A stretch of DNA of 64,000 bases from Bacteroidota bacterium (GTDB lineage: Bacteria > Bacteroidota > Bacteroidia > Bacteroidales > VadinHA17): positions 1 through 64,000 of the forward strand of contig JAKPOU010000001.1 in assembly GCA_029547705.1 (NCBI GenBank), in the 5' to 3' direction. A model generated the notes under the pieces. That model was given only the letters and a program-made list of their open reading frames with translations, was not told the origin of the DNA and ran no database searches. Shown here one piece after another: positions 35,988 through 45,116 of the stretch; position 1 is the stretch's first letter; each line of letters starts with the position of its first letter. Made by a program: the position numbers and the translations under genes.

Positions 35988-36318
35988 TTTATCGAATTTT
36001 AGTTATCATGGTCACAATTTTAGCAATAAAATCAAATAAATACTATTCAGGAAGGGTAATTATCCTCCTGAAAAAGCCAGATTCCCGGAACGGAATTGTT
36101 CCGGAAAAGCCGTGCTCTATTTCCGGTATTATACCAGTATGACCGGGCCAGCTTATCATGGTTTGAAAAAGAAACAAGGATGAAAAAAATAATATTGTAA
36201 CGGCAAACTGAAATACAGTAAATTTGGACCGGTATTAAACAAAAAGCTGCCAGAGAACACGGAATATAAGCGGGACCACAGACTTTTTTTCATAAAACCA
36301 GATAAAAACAATTGTAAT
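35988..36318. other. Divergent intergenic region with two hairpins
   Basis: CCGGAAC/GTTCCGG form a perfect 7-bp stem at 36085-36104, and CAGGAaGG/CCTCCTG form an imperfect one at about 36046-36070. Neither has a T-run. They lie between the M28 peptidase and urea-transporter genes and could be operator or transcript structures. A promoter for the right-hand gene is annotated separately. Confidence 0.5.
36195..36226 (+). promoter_or_regulatory. Bacteroidetes promoter for the urea-transporter gene
   Basis: TTG at 36195-36197, a 21-base spacer and TAAATTTG at 36219-36226 match both promoter elements. Transcription should start near 36233, giving a leader of about 85 bases. Confidence 0.55.
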
Positions 36319-37218
36319 ATGATATTGAAACATCAGGCAGGAAACCTGATTCCCGGTGAAAATTTCTCCTTTATAAACCGGATTTTAAAAGGATTCGGAC
36401 AAATCATGCTTCAGGAAAATGCATTAACCGGATTGCTGTTTCTGGCCGGTATTTTCCTGGGATCTCTCACTATGGGGGTGGCAGCCCTCCTGGCTGCAGT
36501 CAGCGGAACAGTCACGGCCATTGTTTTAAAGTACGACCGGGAAAATACCGATAAGGGACTGTATGGATTCAGTGCTTCACTTACGGGCGTTGCACTGATG
36601 CTGTTTTTCAAACCTGCTCCGGCAGTGTGGCTGTTTGTCATATGCGGGTCCGTTATGGCAGCCATGATCCAGCATTTTTTTATAAAAAGAAACATGGCCG
36701 TATATACACTGCCATTTGTACTGGTCACCTGGCTGATATACCTGTTTCTCAGATACGGCTTCCCCGGCTTACTGGTGCCAGCGGCATCTGCTGATCCCGT
36801 TTACAGTCATTTTTTATTTCCGCTGAGAGGTTTCGGACAGGTTATTTTCCAGGAGAAGGTATTTTCAGGTCTCCTTTTTTTCACAGCAGTGTTCATCAGT
36901 TCTCCTCTGGCAGCAGTGTACGGACTTGCAGGAGCATTGTTGTCGGGAATTCTTTCACAATACCTTGCAGTTGAACCGGAAAGCATAAGCAGGGGATTGC
37001 TGAGCTTCAATGCCGTATTATGCGCCATACTCTTTTCCGGTAATCAGTTCAGGAATGCAGCCGGAGCCCTTGTTTCGGTGCTGCTGTCCCTAATAATCAG
37101 TGTTACAATGCTAAGATACAATCTGATACAGCTCACATTCCCCTTTGTTGCCGCTTCGGTAATCACACTGTTTATCGGCAAAGTTTATCAAACCGTCCGG
37201 TCCGGTTCAAACAGGTAG
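36319..37218 (+). CDS. Urea transporter (UT) family protein
   Basis: A 299-residue membrane protein with two homologous halves, as in the urea channel family. Each begins with an amphipathic motif: FGQIMLQENALTGLLFLAGI near residue 30 and FGQVIFQEKVFSGLLFFTAV near 175. Each continues with a pore-lining segment, KGLYGFSASLTGVALMLFF and RGLLSFNAVLCAILFSG. About 10 hydrophobic helices follow the family plan. It should let urea, or a similar small polar solute, pass the inner membrane by facilitated diffusion. No urease or amidohydrolase gene is in the window, so its role in nitrogen supply is unproven. Confidence 0.85.
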   Translation: MILKHQAGNLIPGENFSFINRILKGFGQIMLQENALTGLLFLAGIFLGSLTMGVAALLAAVSGTVTAIVLKYDRENTDKGLYGFSASLTGVALMLFFKPAPAVWLFVICGSVMAAMIQHFFIKRNMAVYTLPFVLVTWLIYLFLRYGFPGLLVPAASADPVYSHFLFPLRGFGQVIFQEKVFSGLLFFTAVFISSPLAAVYGLAGALLSGILSQYLAVEPESISRGLLSFNAVLCAILFSGNQFRNAAGALVSVLLSLIISVTMLRYNLIQLTFPFVAASVITLFIGKVYQTVRSGSNR

Positions 37219-37313
37219 TGTTCCAATCAGCGTGTCCGTGGCAGACTGTCAAAAGGTACTGAAGATGATACAATTAATACAATGAGTTCTTAAGACCGGA
37301 CTGAAATAGCCTG

Positions 37314-38774
37314 TTATTCAATCGTTATTATCTGGCATTCTCCTGGTTTGTACGGAACCATAATAATTTTATCATCAATAATACATTTGACTGCTTTTTT
37401 ATTATCTGTAAAATCAGTTCTTCTTACCAATACCCGGTTATTCAACTTTACACCGGAAACAACACTGCTTTCCTTTGCCGGTACCTCAAACAACACCGGA
37501 CGTCCCGACTGAAGCCAATCATTATAGTTAAGGGAATTATTATATACTTCCTGTAACAAGGTCATTTCAGTCTCAATTTCTTCTTTCCTGCACCAGGAAA
37601 AAAATATATCATGCCCTCTCAGAAGCAGATGCCAAAGTAATTCCTGATAAGAATGCCTGCTCATTTGTTTAACATTTAAATCCTGCTTTTCAGGGGGTGC
37701 TGTTGTATGCCAGTGAAAAAACGTAGCTATCGGAATTTCAGAAGGAGTTGATTTACCTGCATTGGTACCAACTTTAAGCATATTATAAAACCAGCGGTAA
37801 TCAGAAGTGTATTCCGGATATGAATTATATATCGGATACCAGGTATAAACAACGGGCATGGCCATCGTAAATCCTGTTTCTGTAAATTCATTATACCAGG
37901 GACGGTAAATTGCTTTTTGATCCTTGATATTTGGCAAATCTATCTGAGGAGATTCAAAATAATCATACCAATACCGCCAGCCATCATTGGGATATGTACC
38001 ATAATTTGTTATCAATGCTTTTGGATGTCTTTCGAGAATTGGCCTTGTATAGCATATTTCCAACAGTTTACTGCGCAAAGACCTTAATTTGGACTGGAAT
38101 ACATAAAAATCCTGAATATTGTCTATATTTTTACAACAAGTCATGCATTTTTTTGAATTTACCCATGCTTCATTCCATTCATGAGGTCCGTCTATTTCCC
38201 AATCCGCAGTAACAATATCTATATTTACCCCTGCAGCCTGATATGCTTCCGAATAAGCTATAATCCGGCTCCTGATAACAGGTATCCGTTCCTGAAGTGT
38301 GAAAGGACATCCCATCCAATGTCCTGCAAATGAGCTATCATAAAATGTTCTCCCTTCATTGTCAATATGTGCTGTAAAATCGGTCTTATCATAAAACCCG
38401 TATAAAAGATCAGTTGCATCAACAGCAACTTTTAATCCCAGGTTCTCCTGAAGCCTGGCGATCCGGATCCCTTCTTCAATACCCCTTTCAAATGCTTCAG
38501 CCTGTTTCCAGAATGTAATAACTCCAATTCCACGTTTTGACAATTCTTTGATTACCAGTTCGGTATCTTTATCAGAGAGTCTGCTCAAATCACCAATTGA
38601 ATACTGATATATTAATTCCCTGTTTCCTCTTTCATAAGATAACGGAGAAAGTTTTTCCAACAGGATTCTGATATTATCAGGAATTTCCTGCGAAAGAATT
38701 TTATAATCAGATGAACTTATTGTTAAAAGGAAAATGAAGGCTGCAAGTGAACGAATAAAAGCTGTTATTTTCAT
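37314..38774 (-). CDS. Secreted glycoside-hydrolase-like protein of unknown family
   Basis: Not recognised. The preferred start is the ATG at 38774 (MKITAFIRSLAAFIFLL), giving a 486-residue product with a clear signal peptide. The longer frame to 38852 adds sequence unlike a protein N-terminus. The body looks like a TIM-barrel glycosidase: an acidic strand end (IVTADWEIDGPHEWNEAW), many Trp/Tyr (NDGWRYWYDYFESP, VVYTWYPIYNSYPEYTSDYRWFY) and a C-terminal beta module. An unusual CMTCC cluster sits in the middle. It follows the GH123-like gene by 91 bases on the same strand, so the two are probably co-transcribed and may act on the same glycan. Confidence 0.6.
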   Translation of the reverse strand: MKITAFIRSLAAFIFLLTISSSDYKILSQEIPDNIRILLEKLSPLSYERGNRELIYQYSIGDLSRLSDKDTELVIKELSKRGIGVITFWKQAEAFERGIEEGIRIARLQENLGLKVAVDATDLLYGFYDKTDFTAHIDNEGRTFYDSSFAGHWMGCPFTLQERIPVIRSRIIAYSEAYQAAGVNIDIVTADWEIDGPHEWNEAWVNSKKCMTCCKNIDNIQDFYVFQSKLRSLRSKLLEICYTRPILERHPKALITNYGTYPNDGWRYWYDYFESPQIDLPNIKDQKAIYRPWYNEFTETGFTMAMPVVYTWYPIYNSYPEYTSDYRWFYNMLKVGTNAGKSTPSEIPIATFFHWHTTAPPEKQDLNVKQMSRHSYQELLWHLLLRGHDIFFSWCRKEEIETEMTLLQEVYNNSLNYNDWLQSGRPVLFEVPAKESSVVSGVKLNNRVLVRRTDFTDNKKAVKCIIDDKIIMVPYKPGECQIITIE

Positions 38775-38865
38775 ATTGTATGAATTAGGAGTTAAAAGGT
38801 ACAAATTTGTCAAAGAACAGAACTTTCCGGCCCGGGCAAGCTTGAAAATCAATTTTTGTGAGAGT

Positions 38866-40677
38866 TCATTTTGTCAGTTTCAAAATTTCACTTGCCAGCA
38901 TCTCCCGGGCAGCAAAGATATCATTTGGGTTATCAGTTGTTTCCCACCAATTTGGCGCCACTTTTGATACTATTTTCAATACAGCTTCCCTGCCTGCCAG
39001 TTTCTCATAAAGATTCAAATATTCATAATCCTCCATTGATTCACGCAGGTTTTTCAAACGTATACTGGATATGGGCCCAACAATGCCACAAGGCACTCCG
39101 GGATAAATAAAATATCCACCTCCGTTAAAATGCGTTCCGAAGTGGCTAAAAGCCGGATGATACCAGGTGTCCATCACGGTTGTAGTCAAAGACCAATAAA
39201 GGATCCCTTTAATGCCGTATTGATAATTCATCCATGTGGGTACCCTGTGTGATGTTAATGGTGCATCGATATGCCAGTAAGGCGAATCATAATTTTTAAC
39301 CTCGTCATAATGTGGGTGATACCTCGGCGCCCTTTGAGAAAGTGCTGTGTAAGACCATACTTCATCACCCCGGCTTATTGCATCAGTAACTGATTCACGA
39401 TCGATAAAACCAAACAAGGGACACCAGATATCCACCGCTGAATCAATATCAGGCCAGGAAGGATCATGGCTGTAAGGTTGTTCCACAACAAGAATCTTCA
39501 GCTGCGGGGCACCTTTATGAACATCCTCGGCAAGTTCCAGTACTCTTTTATAGCATTCTGGTGTATTTGGCTCATCATACAAATAAACATAGGCGCGTTT
39601 ATCCCATCCATTTTCTTTGAGATACTTATAAAAATCGCTGTAATATCTAACTGCTTTTTCTCTGTCAGATGCATTAAGTGCCTTGTGCGGATCAGTAAAT
39701 CCTGCTATCGGAGCCCGTGGAATTTCAAAATCACTCACATTAAAGTCTTCTATAAATTTTTTCAGTTCATTATGTCTTTCAGGTATGATTTTCAGAGAAC
39801 CATCTGTGCTCATTTCAGGCATCAGATAATGAGGGAAGGGTGGATTCAGACGATGTTCCGTATAAATCCTGCAATATTCCATTTCTATTTTCTTATATTC
39901 ATCCGAATTAACCTCGACACCAAATCGTTCAGAGATCCTTCCCACTCTTCCAAAATGGTTTCGATGAGTTGTTTGATCGGGCAGTGTGAAATCCCAAATC
40001 GTTATGGATACGGGAACAGATATGGTTTTAACTCTGATACTGTCAGCAACCGGCCCCCAGGGATCGGGAAAATTATCCAGAGTAACAGTGAAAGTACCTT
40101 CATATTCACCGGCAACAGTATTTTCCGGAACAAAGACATCAACCCATATAGGCTGGTTTTGACCTTTCCATACATCAAAGGGCAGGGCATACATTTCATA
40201 TCCTCTGCTTACCACAGGACCGGGCCAATACTCTCTTACCTGTGTACGTGGCTCAATTGGTTTGCCTGTCTGTGGATTGATAAAAGGTACAAGAGGATCT
40301 GTATACAACCCGGGGGGAAGTTGAGCACGGGCTGACGGACGGCTGATTCTTATATATTCAGGGCGGTACAGCGTGAAATTTTCTTTTGAAAAGATTCCAG
40401 CCCTGCCTGAAAGATCTGATATTTCGGCATTGACTACCCTGATATTTTTCAATATAGCGCCGACTACAACCTGAAATGATTCATATTCATTTTTGGCAGC
40501 TTTAATTTTAACTTGCAATTCACCAAATAATTGATCATCCTGCCCTATTCTTTCCAGACTGGAAATTACAGTTAGCTTCACCTCCTCTTTCTCATTGTTA
40601 TTTAATAAACACGAACTGAGGATCATAGTTATGGCAATTGTAAAAACTCTGATGACTGGAAAATGGTTCTGTTTCAT
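38866..40677 (-). CDS. GH123-like (DUF4091) lipoprotein
   Basis: A 603-residue lipoprotein (lipobox LSSC23). An N-terminal beta-sandwich (about 35-220) is followed by a TIM-barrel of the GH123/DUF4091 type. GH123 enzymes are beta-N-acetylgalactosaminidases using substrate-assisted catalysis with a neighbouring Asp-Glu pair. Here the pair is D368-E369 (VYLYDEPN). The characteristic C-terminal segment (GIKGILYWSLTTTVMDTWYHPA and SSIRLKNLRESMEDYEYL) is intact. It is preceded by an unusually strong Shine-Dalgarno. It lies downstream of the PUL with a 258-bp gap, so it may have its own promoter. Substrate identity is inferred from family only. Confidence 0.8.
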   Translation of the reverse strand: MKQNHFPVIRVFTIAITMILSSCLLNNNEKEEVKLTVISSLERIGQDDQLFGELQVKIKAAKNEYESFQVVVGAILKNIRVVNAEISDLSGRAGIFSKENFTLYRPEYIRISRPSARAQLPPGLYTDPLVPFINPQTGKPIEPRTQVREYWPGPVVSRGYEMYALPFDVWKGQNQPIWVDVFVPENTVAGEYEGTFTVTLDNFPDPWGPVADSIRVKTISVPVSITIWDFTLPDQTTHRNHFGRVGRISERFGVEVNSDEYKKIEMEYCRIYTEHRLNPPFPHYLMPEMSTDGSLKIIPERHNELKKFIEDFNVSDFEIPRAPIAGFTDPHKALNASDREKAVRYYSDFYKYLKENGWDKRAYVYLYDEPNTPECYKRVLELAEDVHKGAPQLKILVVEQPYSHDPSWPDIDSAVDIWCPLFGFIDRESVTDAISRGDEVWSYTALSQRAPRYHPHYDEVKNYDSPYWHIDAPLTSHRVPTWMNYQYGIKGILYWSLTTTVMDTWYHPAFSHFGTHFNGGGYFIYPGVPCGIVGPISSIRLKNLRESMEDYEYLNLYEKLAGREAVLKIVSKVAPNWWETTDNPNDIFAAREMLASEILKLTK

Positions 40678-40683
40678 TTTAAA

Positions 40684-40691
40684 TCCTCCTT
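40684..40691 (-). promoter_or_regulatory. Strong Shine-Dalgarno for the GH123-like gene
   Basis: AAGGAGGA on the minus strand, 6 bases before the ATG at 40677. It is notable because most genes here, as is usual in Bacteroidetes, lack such a perfect site. Confidence 0.75.
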
Positions 40692-40935
40692 ATTTTTTAA
40701 TTAACTCTAAAAATACGAACAATCTCCTTTTTGTATTTGCCGGAGGTTGCCGGAATTTAACTGTATGTTGGTTTGGTGTTACTGTATCAGCTTCTCAATA
40801 CTGAAAAAAACCCACTGATCCGGATGCAGTAAAATGTCCTTATACATTCCCATGGGTCAATACATATTATTTTTCAGGATGCTGAATCTTAATGAAGACT
40901 GTAAATGTTTTCTGAGCATACGTCTGATCTGAATC

Positions 40936-42138
40936 TTATTCTTTCAGGATGTATTTCAACGGTACTCTTAAAAAGCGTGCCCGGTAGGCTTCAACGTCAT
41001 CAAATATATCCCTGATGTTGAGGGAATTCACGCAATAGCTCACAAGAAGCCGGTCATTTTCTATGTACTGTCTGTGAGCAAGGGCATTATAGGTAATAAT
41101 GTGTTGATTGGGATCTTTATCCGGCTCAGGCGTGTGGTAAATGAATTTTTTATTATGAAATCCCGTGTACGGCAAATCTGAAATGTAAGTGTAGATATCA
41201 TTCCCTGCTCTTTCCTGTGTAAGCAGGATGTACTTATTCCGGTATCTGAAAATACTGAACTGTTCGGATACAGAAATATCGATATCCATGGGTTCTGATT
41301 TGCCGATATCCTTATCCCAGCCTTCCCCGGTGTAATATTCCCAGTCGCGGTAAAACCGACTGCTTCCCGCCGGAACACGGGCAACATGAATCTGTGCATG
41401 GAAAGGCAGGTTTTTTGTACCATATATATATATGTAATCCTCATCTTCCAGAACACAGTTCCCGAAATCAATGAGATTTGCAGGGTAATCAATATCTGCC
41501 CTCCGGGTTTCCAGATGCCTGAAGCCGGGCAGGCTGAAGGAAAGCAGATCGACATGGGTAACCGCGAAAGTAAAAATATTTTCTGGTTCACTGTCAGGGG
41601 AAGTGCTGCCATTCTGACCGGCGGGATCCGTTGTTCCGGCTGTGTCGGGAATATTTACCAGGCCCAGTGCAAAAAGATAGAGGGTGTCCTTTCTTACAAA
41701 GCCATGTCCGGGCCAGTACCAGCGGTAAGTTGAATCGCCCGGTTCATTGACCGGTTCCATCAGTGTCAGTGGATTTTCCCAGCTTCCCCTGTAAACCGGT
41801 TCAGCAGAAGTTCTGTTTTTATCTATTACCACAAAGGCATTTCTCAGCATTGTGGTGTTTGGATCCCTGGTACCGTTAACCACTTTCCCGAGAAAACAGT
41901 CTCCCAGCATGAACAGCGAGGAACCGTCGGGAAGAAGCAGTGAGAACAGTCCGTCTGCTCCCGTGATGCCACCGGAATCTGAATAGAAAAAGATACGGAA
42001 AGCCTCATCAGTGGTGATCCTGTTCACTGATCCCTCCTGCCCGCAGGATGTCACGGAAATATATATGACCATCCAGAACAGAGGATATATCAACAAGCGG
42101 TAACTTCTTGCCTTATTCATTTTAAATTTCCTTTTCAT
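40936..42138 (-). CDS. Beta-propeller lipoprotein, DUF4185/DUF5005-like
   Basis: A lipoprotein of 400 residues (or 394 from the ATG at 42120, MNKARSYRLL). The signal ends in lipobox VTSC. The body has the features of five-bladed propeller glycosidase-like proteins: DGLFSLLLPDGSSLFMLGDCFLG, NAFVVIDKN, WYWPGHGFVRKDTLYLFALGL and YIYGTKNLPFHAQIHVARV. The gene at 45117 encodes a related protein with the same motif order, so the two are paralogues flanking the GH92-SGNH gene. It starts three bases after that gene's stop and is the last gene of the tightly packed part of the operon. Catalysis has not been shown for this group to my knowledge. Confidence 0.65.
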   Translation of the reverse strand: MKRKFKMNKARSYRLLIYPLFWMVIYISVTSCGQEGSVNRITTDEAFRIFFYSDSGGITGADGLFSLLLPDGSSLFMLGDCFLGKVVNGTRDPNTTMLRNAFVVIDKNRTSAEPVYRGSWENPLTLMEPVNEPGDSTYRWYWPGHGFVRKDTLYLFALGLVNIPDTAGTTDPAGQNGSTSPDSEPENIFTFAVTHVDLLSFSLPGFRHLETRRADIDYPANLIDFGNCVLEDEDYIYIYGTKNLPFHAQIHVARVPAGSSRFYRDWEYYTGEGWDKDIGKSEPMDIDISVSEQFSIFRYRNKYILLTQERAGNDIYTYISDLPYTGFHNKKFIYHTPEPDKDPNQHIITYNALAHRQYIENDRLLVSYCVNSLNIRDIFDDVEAYRARFLRVPLKYILKE

Positions 42139-42140
42139 AT

Positions 42141-45035
42141 TTATTCCTCAACATATTTTCTGATCGCCTCTTTCCAGACCTGGTATCCTTTTCCGTTAAG
42201 ATGCAAACCGTCATAACTGTATTCCGGATTGAGTCTGTTGTTTTCCAGACGGAAGAGTGAGAAAAGATCAATATATTCAAGCCCGTTAAGGGACGCAATT
42301 TCCTTCAGGCGGTCATTGACCGCAATAATATCGCTGTTGCGGCGGGTGTAGTGAACGGCATCATCCACCGGCAGAACGCTCTGGATATAGATTTTTGTCG
42401 CAGGAGTGGATTCCCTGATCCGCTCTATTATTCTTTTGAAATTTTCTGTAATGTAGTCCACGGATCTGCCTTCGGACAGGTCATTGGTACCGATCATGAG
42501 AAAAATTTTCAGGGGCCGGGATTCAGTAACCTCATCCAGTCTTTCCAGGATACCGTCGGTGACATCACCGCCAATACCCCGGTTTTTTATCCGCGGGTTG
42601 CCGAACATTTCCGACCATTCAGCCTGATCAGTAATGCTGTTGCCAAGAAATATTATTTCATCGTCAGCATTTGGCAGGGTCTCAAAATGTTCCTTCCTGT
42701 GATAGTAATAGGCCTTCATGGCTTTGTTCCAGAGCTCGAGGTCTTCAGCAAACCTGTCATATTTCATTATCTCCCCGATCTCTGCTTCGGTCATTCCCGA
42801 GCTCATTGACGGAGGAGCATTTTCCGGCCGTATACCCCAGGTTTTGTCAGGTCGGGATCCCATCCGCAGAACCAGGTTCCCCCCCGATGAAAGATCTGTA
42901 TGAGGAAACCATGGCCCTGTCAGTTCCTTCCCGTTCAGGGCAGCCTTCCTTACATAAATGTTTCCGGATGAGTTATTCCCGGCCTCAATGACAAATTTCC
43001 CGCCCGGGTAGTATTTGCCGTCCAGCCTGATGGTAATCCTGTCAAAAAGAGGACTTCCGATCTCATAACAGGGCCGGGCAGAGGTTCCGCCGTCGGTCTG
43101 AAACAAACCGATTGCTCCCAGTGCATAAAGTGCTGCAGACTGCTCAGGATAGCATAAAACAGAGCTCAGGGGTGAATGATGCTCACCATATCCCGAAAGA
43201 ATCTCTCTCAGCCACTTCTGTGCAAGCCACGGAGCTCCGGCAAAGTTAAAAAGGTATGCTGCCTGCAGGGGAGACTGAACCGGAGGACAGTCCCCGGAAT
43301 AAAGCATCTTTTTCAGCAGGTCTGCTATTGCTTCCTCCTGACCGGCATGTGCCAGATGACGTGAAATCTCCTTTTCAAGCCTGACGGTGAATTCTTCCTT
43401 TCCGTACACAGTGATGAGTCCTGCTGCATCATGCGGAACAAAATTCTGCATCACATCTTCTTCCGGGCCGCTCACATTTTTGTATTTGAAGGCTCTCCGG
43501 GCGAATGTCATGTAATCGGACACATTTCCCGAGGCGCGTGCCATCTGTGACATAACCCAGTCGTGGTATGCATATTCACGGATAATACAGGCAGGCGGTC
43601 CGGCCGGGGTAACTGAATCTGAGAGCAGGTATTCTTCAAGATATTTCCTGCCGCTGTATCCGCCGCCTGCATGTGCCTGGCCGGGACTTGTCAGATCATG
43701 CTGTACTGCCCTGTACAGATCCTGTATATCGTAATCATGTATTCCCTTCTGCCGTGCCGCCGCCAGTAAGGGGATCACATGGGAGCTGGCGGAAAGTCCC
43801 GGATATCCTATACCCTCTGAGTTATCCGGGAACCAGCCTCCGTGCGAATGAAGATGAAGCATTGATTTAACGTAATTATCCGCCATATCCGGCCGGCAAA
43901 GGGTCAGAAGCTGATTTACGGCAATTGTGCCGGGTCCGGGAGGCAAACAACCATAAACAGGAATGTCAGGATCATATATTTGCTGGATGTTTTCATGCAT
44001 ATCAACATACTTCCCGTTCACATCGCTCCATGTTGTCATTCCTGCAAAGACCCGGTACAGGCAGGTGTAGAACATTTTAAGATCAGCGGGGCTTCCTCCT
44101 TCCACCCTTATGCTGCCAAGCAAATCATTCCAGGCCCGGCGGTTCATTCCGCAAACAGAATCAAAATCCCATTGTGAGGGATCAAGTTCCTTTTCAAGGT
44201 TGAGTCTTGCCTGATCAATGCTTACAAGGGATATTCCCGACTGAAGCATAATGATTTCATTTTCCCGGGTTCTGAAATCCAGGAAGGCACCCGTGCCCTC
44301 ATCATCATAAGATGAACGTATTTCGGAAATGTCTCTCATAATCCTGTCACCAAGCCATCCGCCGAATTGCCTGAAAGCTTTGCTGAAGCGGACCACGAAA
44401 TGGATTGTGTAGAGATTATGGCCGGCACCCATCATGCCCCGCTGCCTGGAAAAACCTTCTATTTCCCTGTCGCTTACCTTCCTGATACAGGATTCAAGAA
44501 TTTCATATCCATTGTCGGTGGGGATTTTCAGATCGAGCAGAATACGGGCAGAATCCGATCCGGGAAAGGTATATCTCTGAAATGCTGCCCTCAGAGTGGA
44601 GGTAAGTTCAGCTTTAATACCATAATCATCGAGGAAGACAGAATAATACCCTGGTTTAGCTGTCTCGTTCTGATGACTGAAACGTGAGCGATAGCCGCTG
44701 TCAGGATCATCCGGCGTACCCGCCGAAGTTTTAAGTGTCCCGCAAACAGGCATGATACGCAGGCCTCCCATCGTACGGGAATGAATATGGCTGAAGCCGG
44801 CAATGTTTTCAATTTTGTAATCATAGCCTGCCTGATAACCTTTACGCTGATTGTCAGGACTTATTTTTACCATTCCTGCCGGGAGGCTTACACCCGGGAA
44901 CAGTGTCCAGCGTGGTATGGCCGTTCCCGCCAGGGGATCAACATGATCAGCAGGATCCCTTTCATTTGCCAACAGTACAGCCTGTGCAAGGAATCCTGTT
45001 ATTGTAATTATAAAACAAGCTACTGATCTGGTCAC
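42141..45035 (-). CDS. GH92-like protein (degenerate) fused to an SGNH/GDSL hydrolase
   Basis: A 964-residue secreted two-domain protein. Signal peptide 1-22. Residues about 28-740 match GH92 (alpha-mannosidases): DPLAGTAIPRWTLFPGVSLPAGM, GYDYKIENIAGFSHIHSR and EAGNNSSGNIYVRKAALNGKEL. Yet the segment carrying the usual EGNxWQYxW general-acid motif is missing: REYAYHDW (486-493) leads within 40 residues to FVPHD (532-536). The GNDDxGQMSAW base motif is replaced by VLCYPEQSAAL (626-636). The C-terminal SGNH hydrolase (790-964) is complete: S800 (FLGNSIT), block II GIGGD, N851 (IGTND) and D942/H945 (DGLHLNG). So the esterase part is predicted active, probably removing acyl groups from a glycan, while the GH92 part may only bind or use other residues. 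Confidence 0.85.
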   Translation of the reverse strand: MTRSVACFIITITGFLAQAVLLANERDPADHVDPLAGTAIPRWTLFPGVSLPAGMVKISPDNQRKGYQAGYDYKIENIAGFSHIHSRTMGGLRIMPVCGTLKTSAGTPDDPDSGYRSRFSHQNETAKPGYYSVFLDDYGIKAELTSTLRAAFQRYTFPGSDSARILLDLKIPTDNGYEILESCIRKVSDREIEGFSRQRGMMGAGHNLYTIHFVVRFSKAFRQFGGWLGDRIMRDISEIRSSYDDEGTGAFLDFRTRENEIIMLQSGISLVSIDQARLNLEKELDPSQWDFDSVCGMNRRAWNDLLGSIRVEGGSPADLKMFYTCLYRVFAGMTTWSDVNGKYVDMHENIQQIYDPDIPVYGCLPPGPGTIAVNQLLTLCRPDMADNYVKSMLHLHSHGGWFPDNSEGIGYPGLSASSHVIPLLAAARQKGIHDYDIQDLYRAVQHDLTSPGQAHAGGGYSGRKYLEEYLLSDSVTPAGPPACIIREYAYHDWVMSQMARASGNVSDYMTFARRAFKYKNVSGPEEDVMQNFVPHDAAGLITVYGKEEFTVRLEKEISRHLAHAGQEEAIADLLKKMLYSGDCPPVQSPLQAAYLFNFAGAPWLAQKWLREILSGYGEHHSPLSSVLCYPEQSAALYALGAIGLFQTDGGTSARPCYEIGSPLFDRITIRLDGKYYPGGKFVIEAGNNSSGNIYVRKAALNGKELTGPWFPHTDLSSGGNLVLRMGSRPDKTWGIRPENAPPSMSSGMTEAEIGEIMKYDRFAEDLELWNKAMKAYYYHRKEHFETLPNADDEIIFLGNSITDQAEWSEMFGNPRIKNRGIGGDVTDGILERLDEVTESRPLKIFLMIGTNDLSEGRSVDYITENFKRIIERIRESTPATKIYIQSVLPVDDAVHYTRRNSDIIAVNDRLKEIASLNGLEYIDLFSLFRLENNRLNPEYSYDGLHLNGKGYQVWKEAIRKYVEE

Positions 45036-45116
45036 ATCGGTTTTGTATAAGAGATTTGTTAATGAAAATCGTAACTCATTAATCGGCAGAAACTATCTGA
45101 GGCATATGGATACCGG

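Noticed and set aside
39466..40335. Plus-strand open frame of 289 codons
   Set aside because: Antisense to the GH123-like gene, whose frame has clear family motifs. The antisense product has low-complexity, non-protein-like composition.
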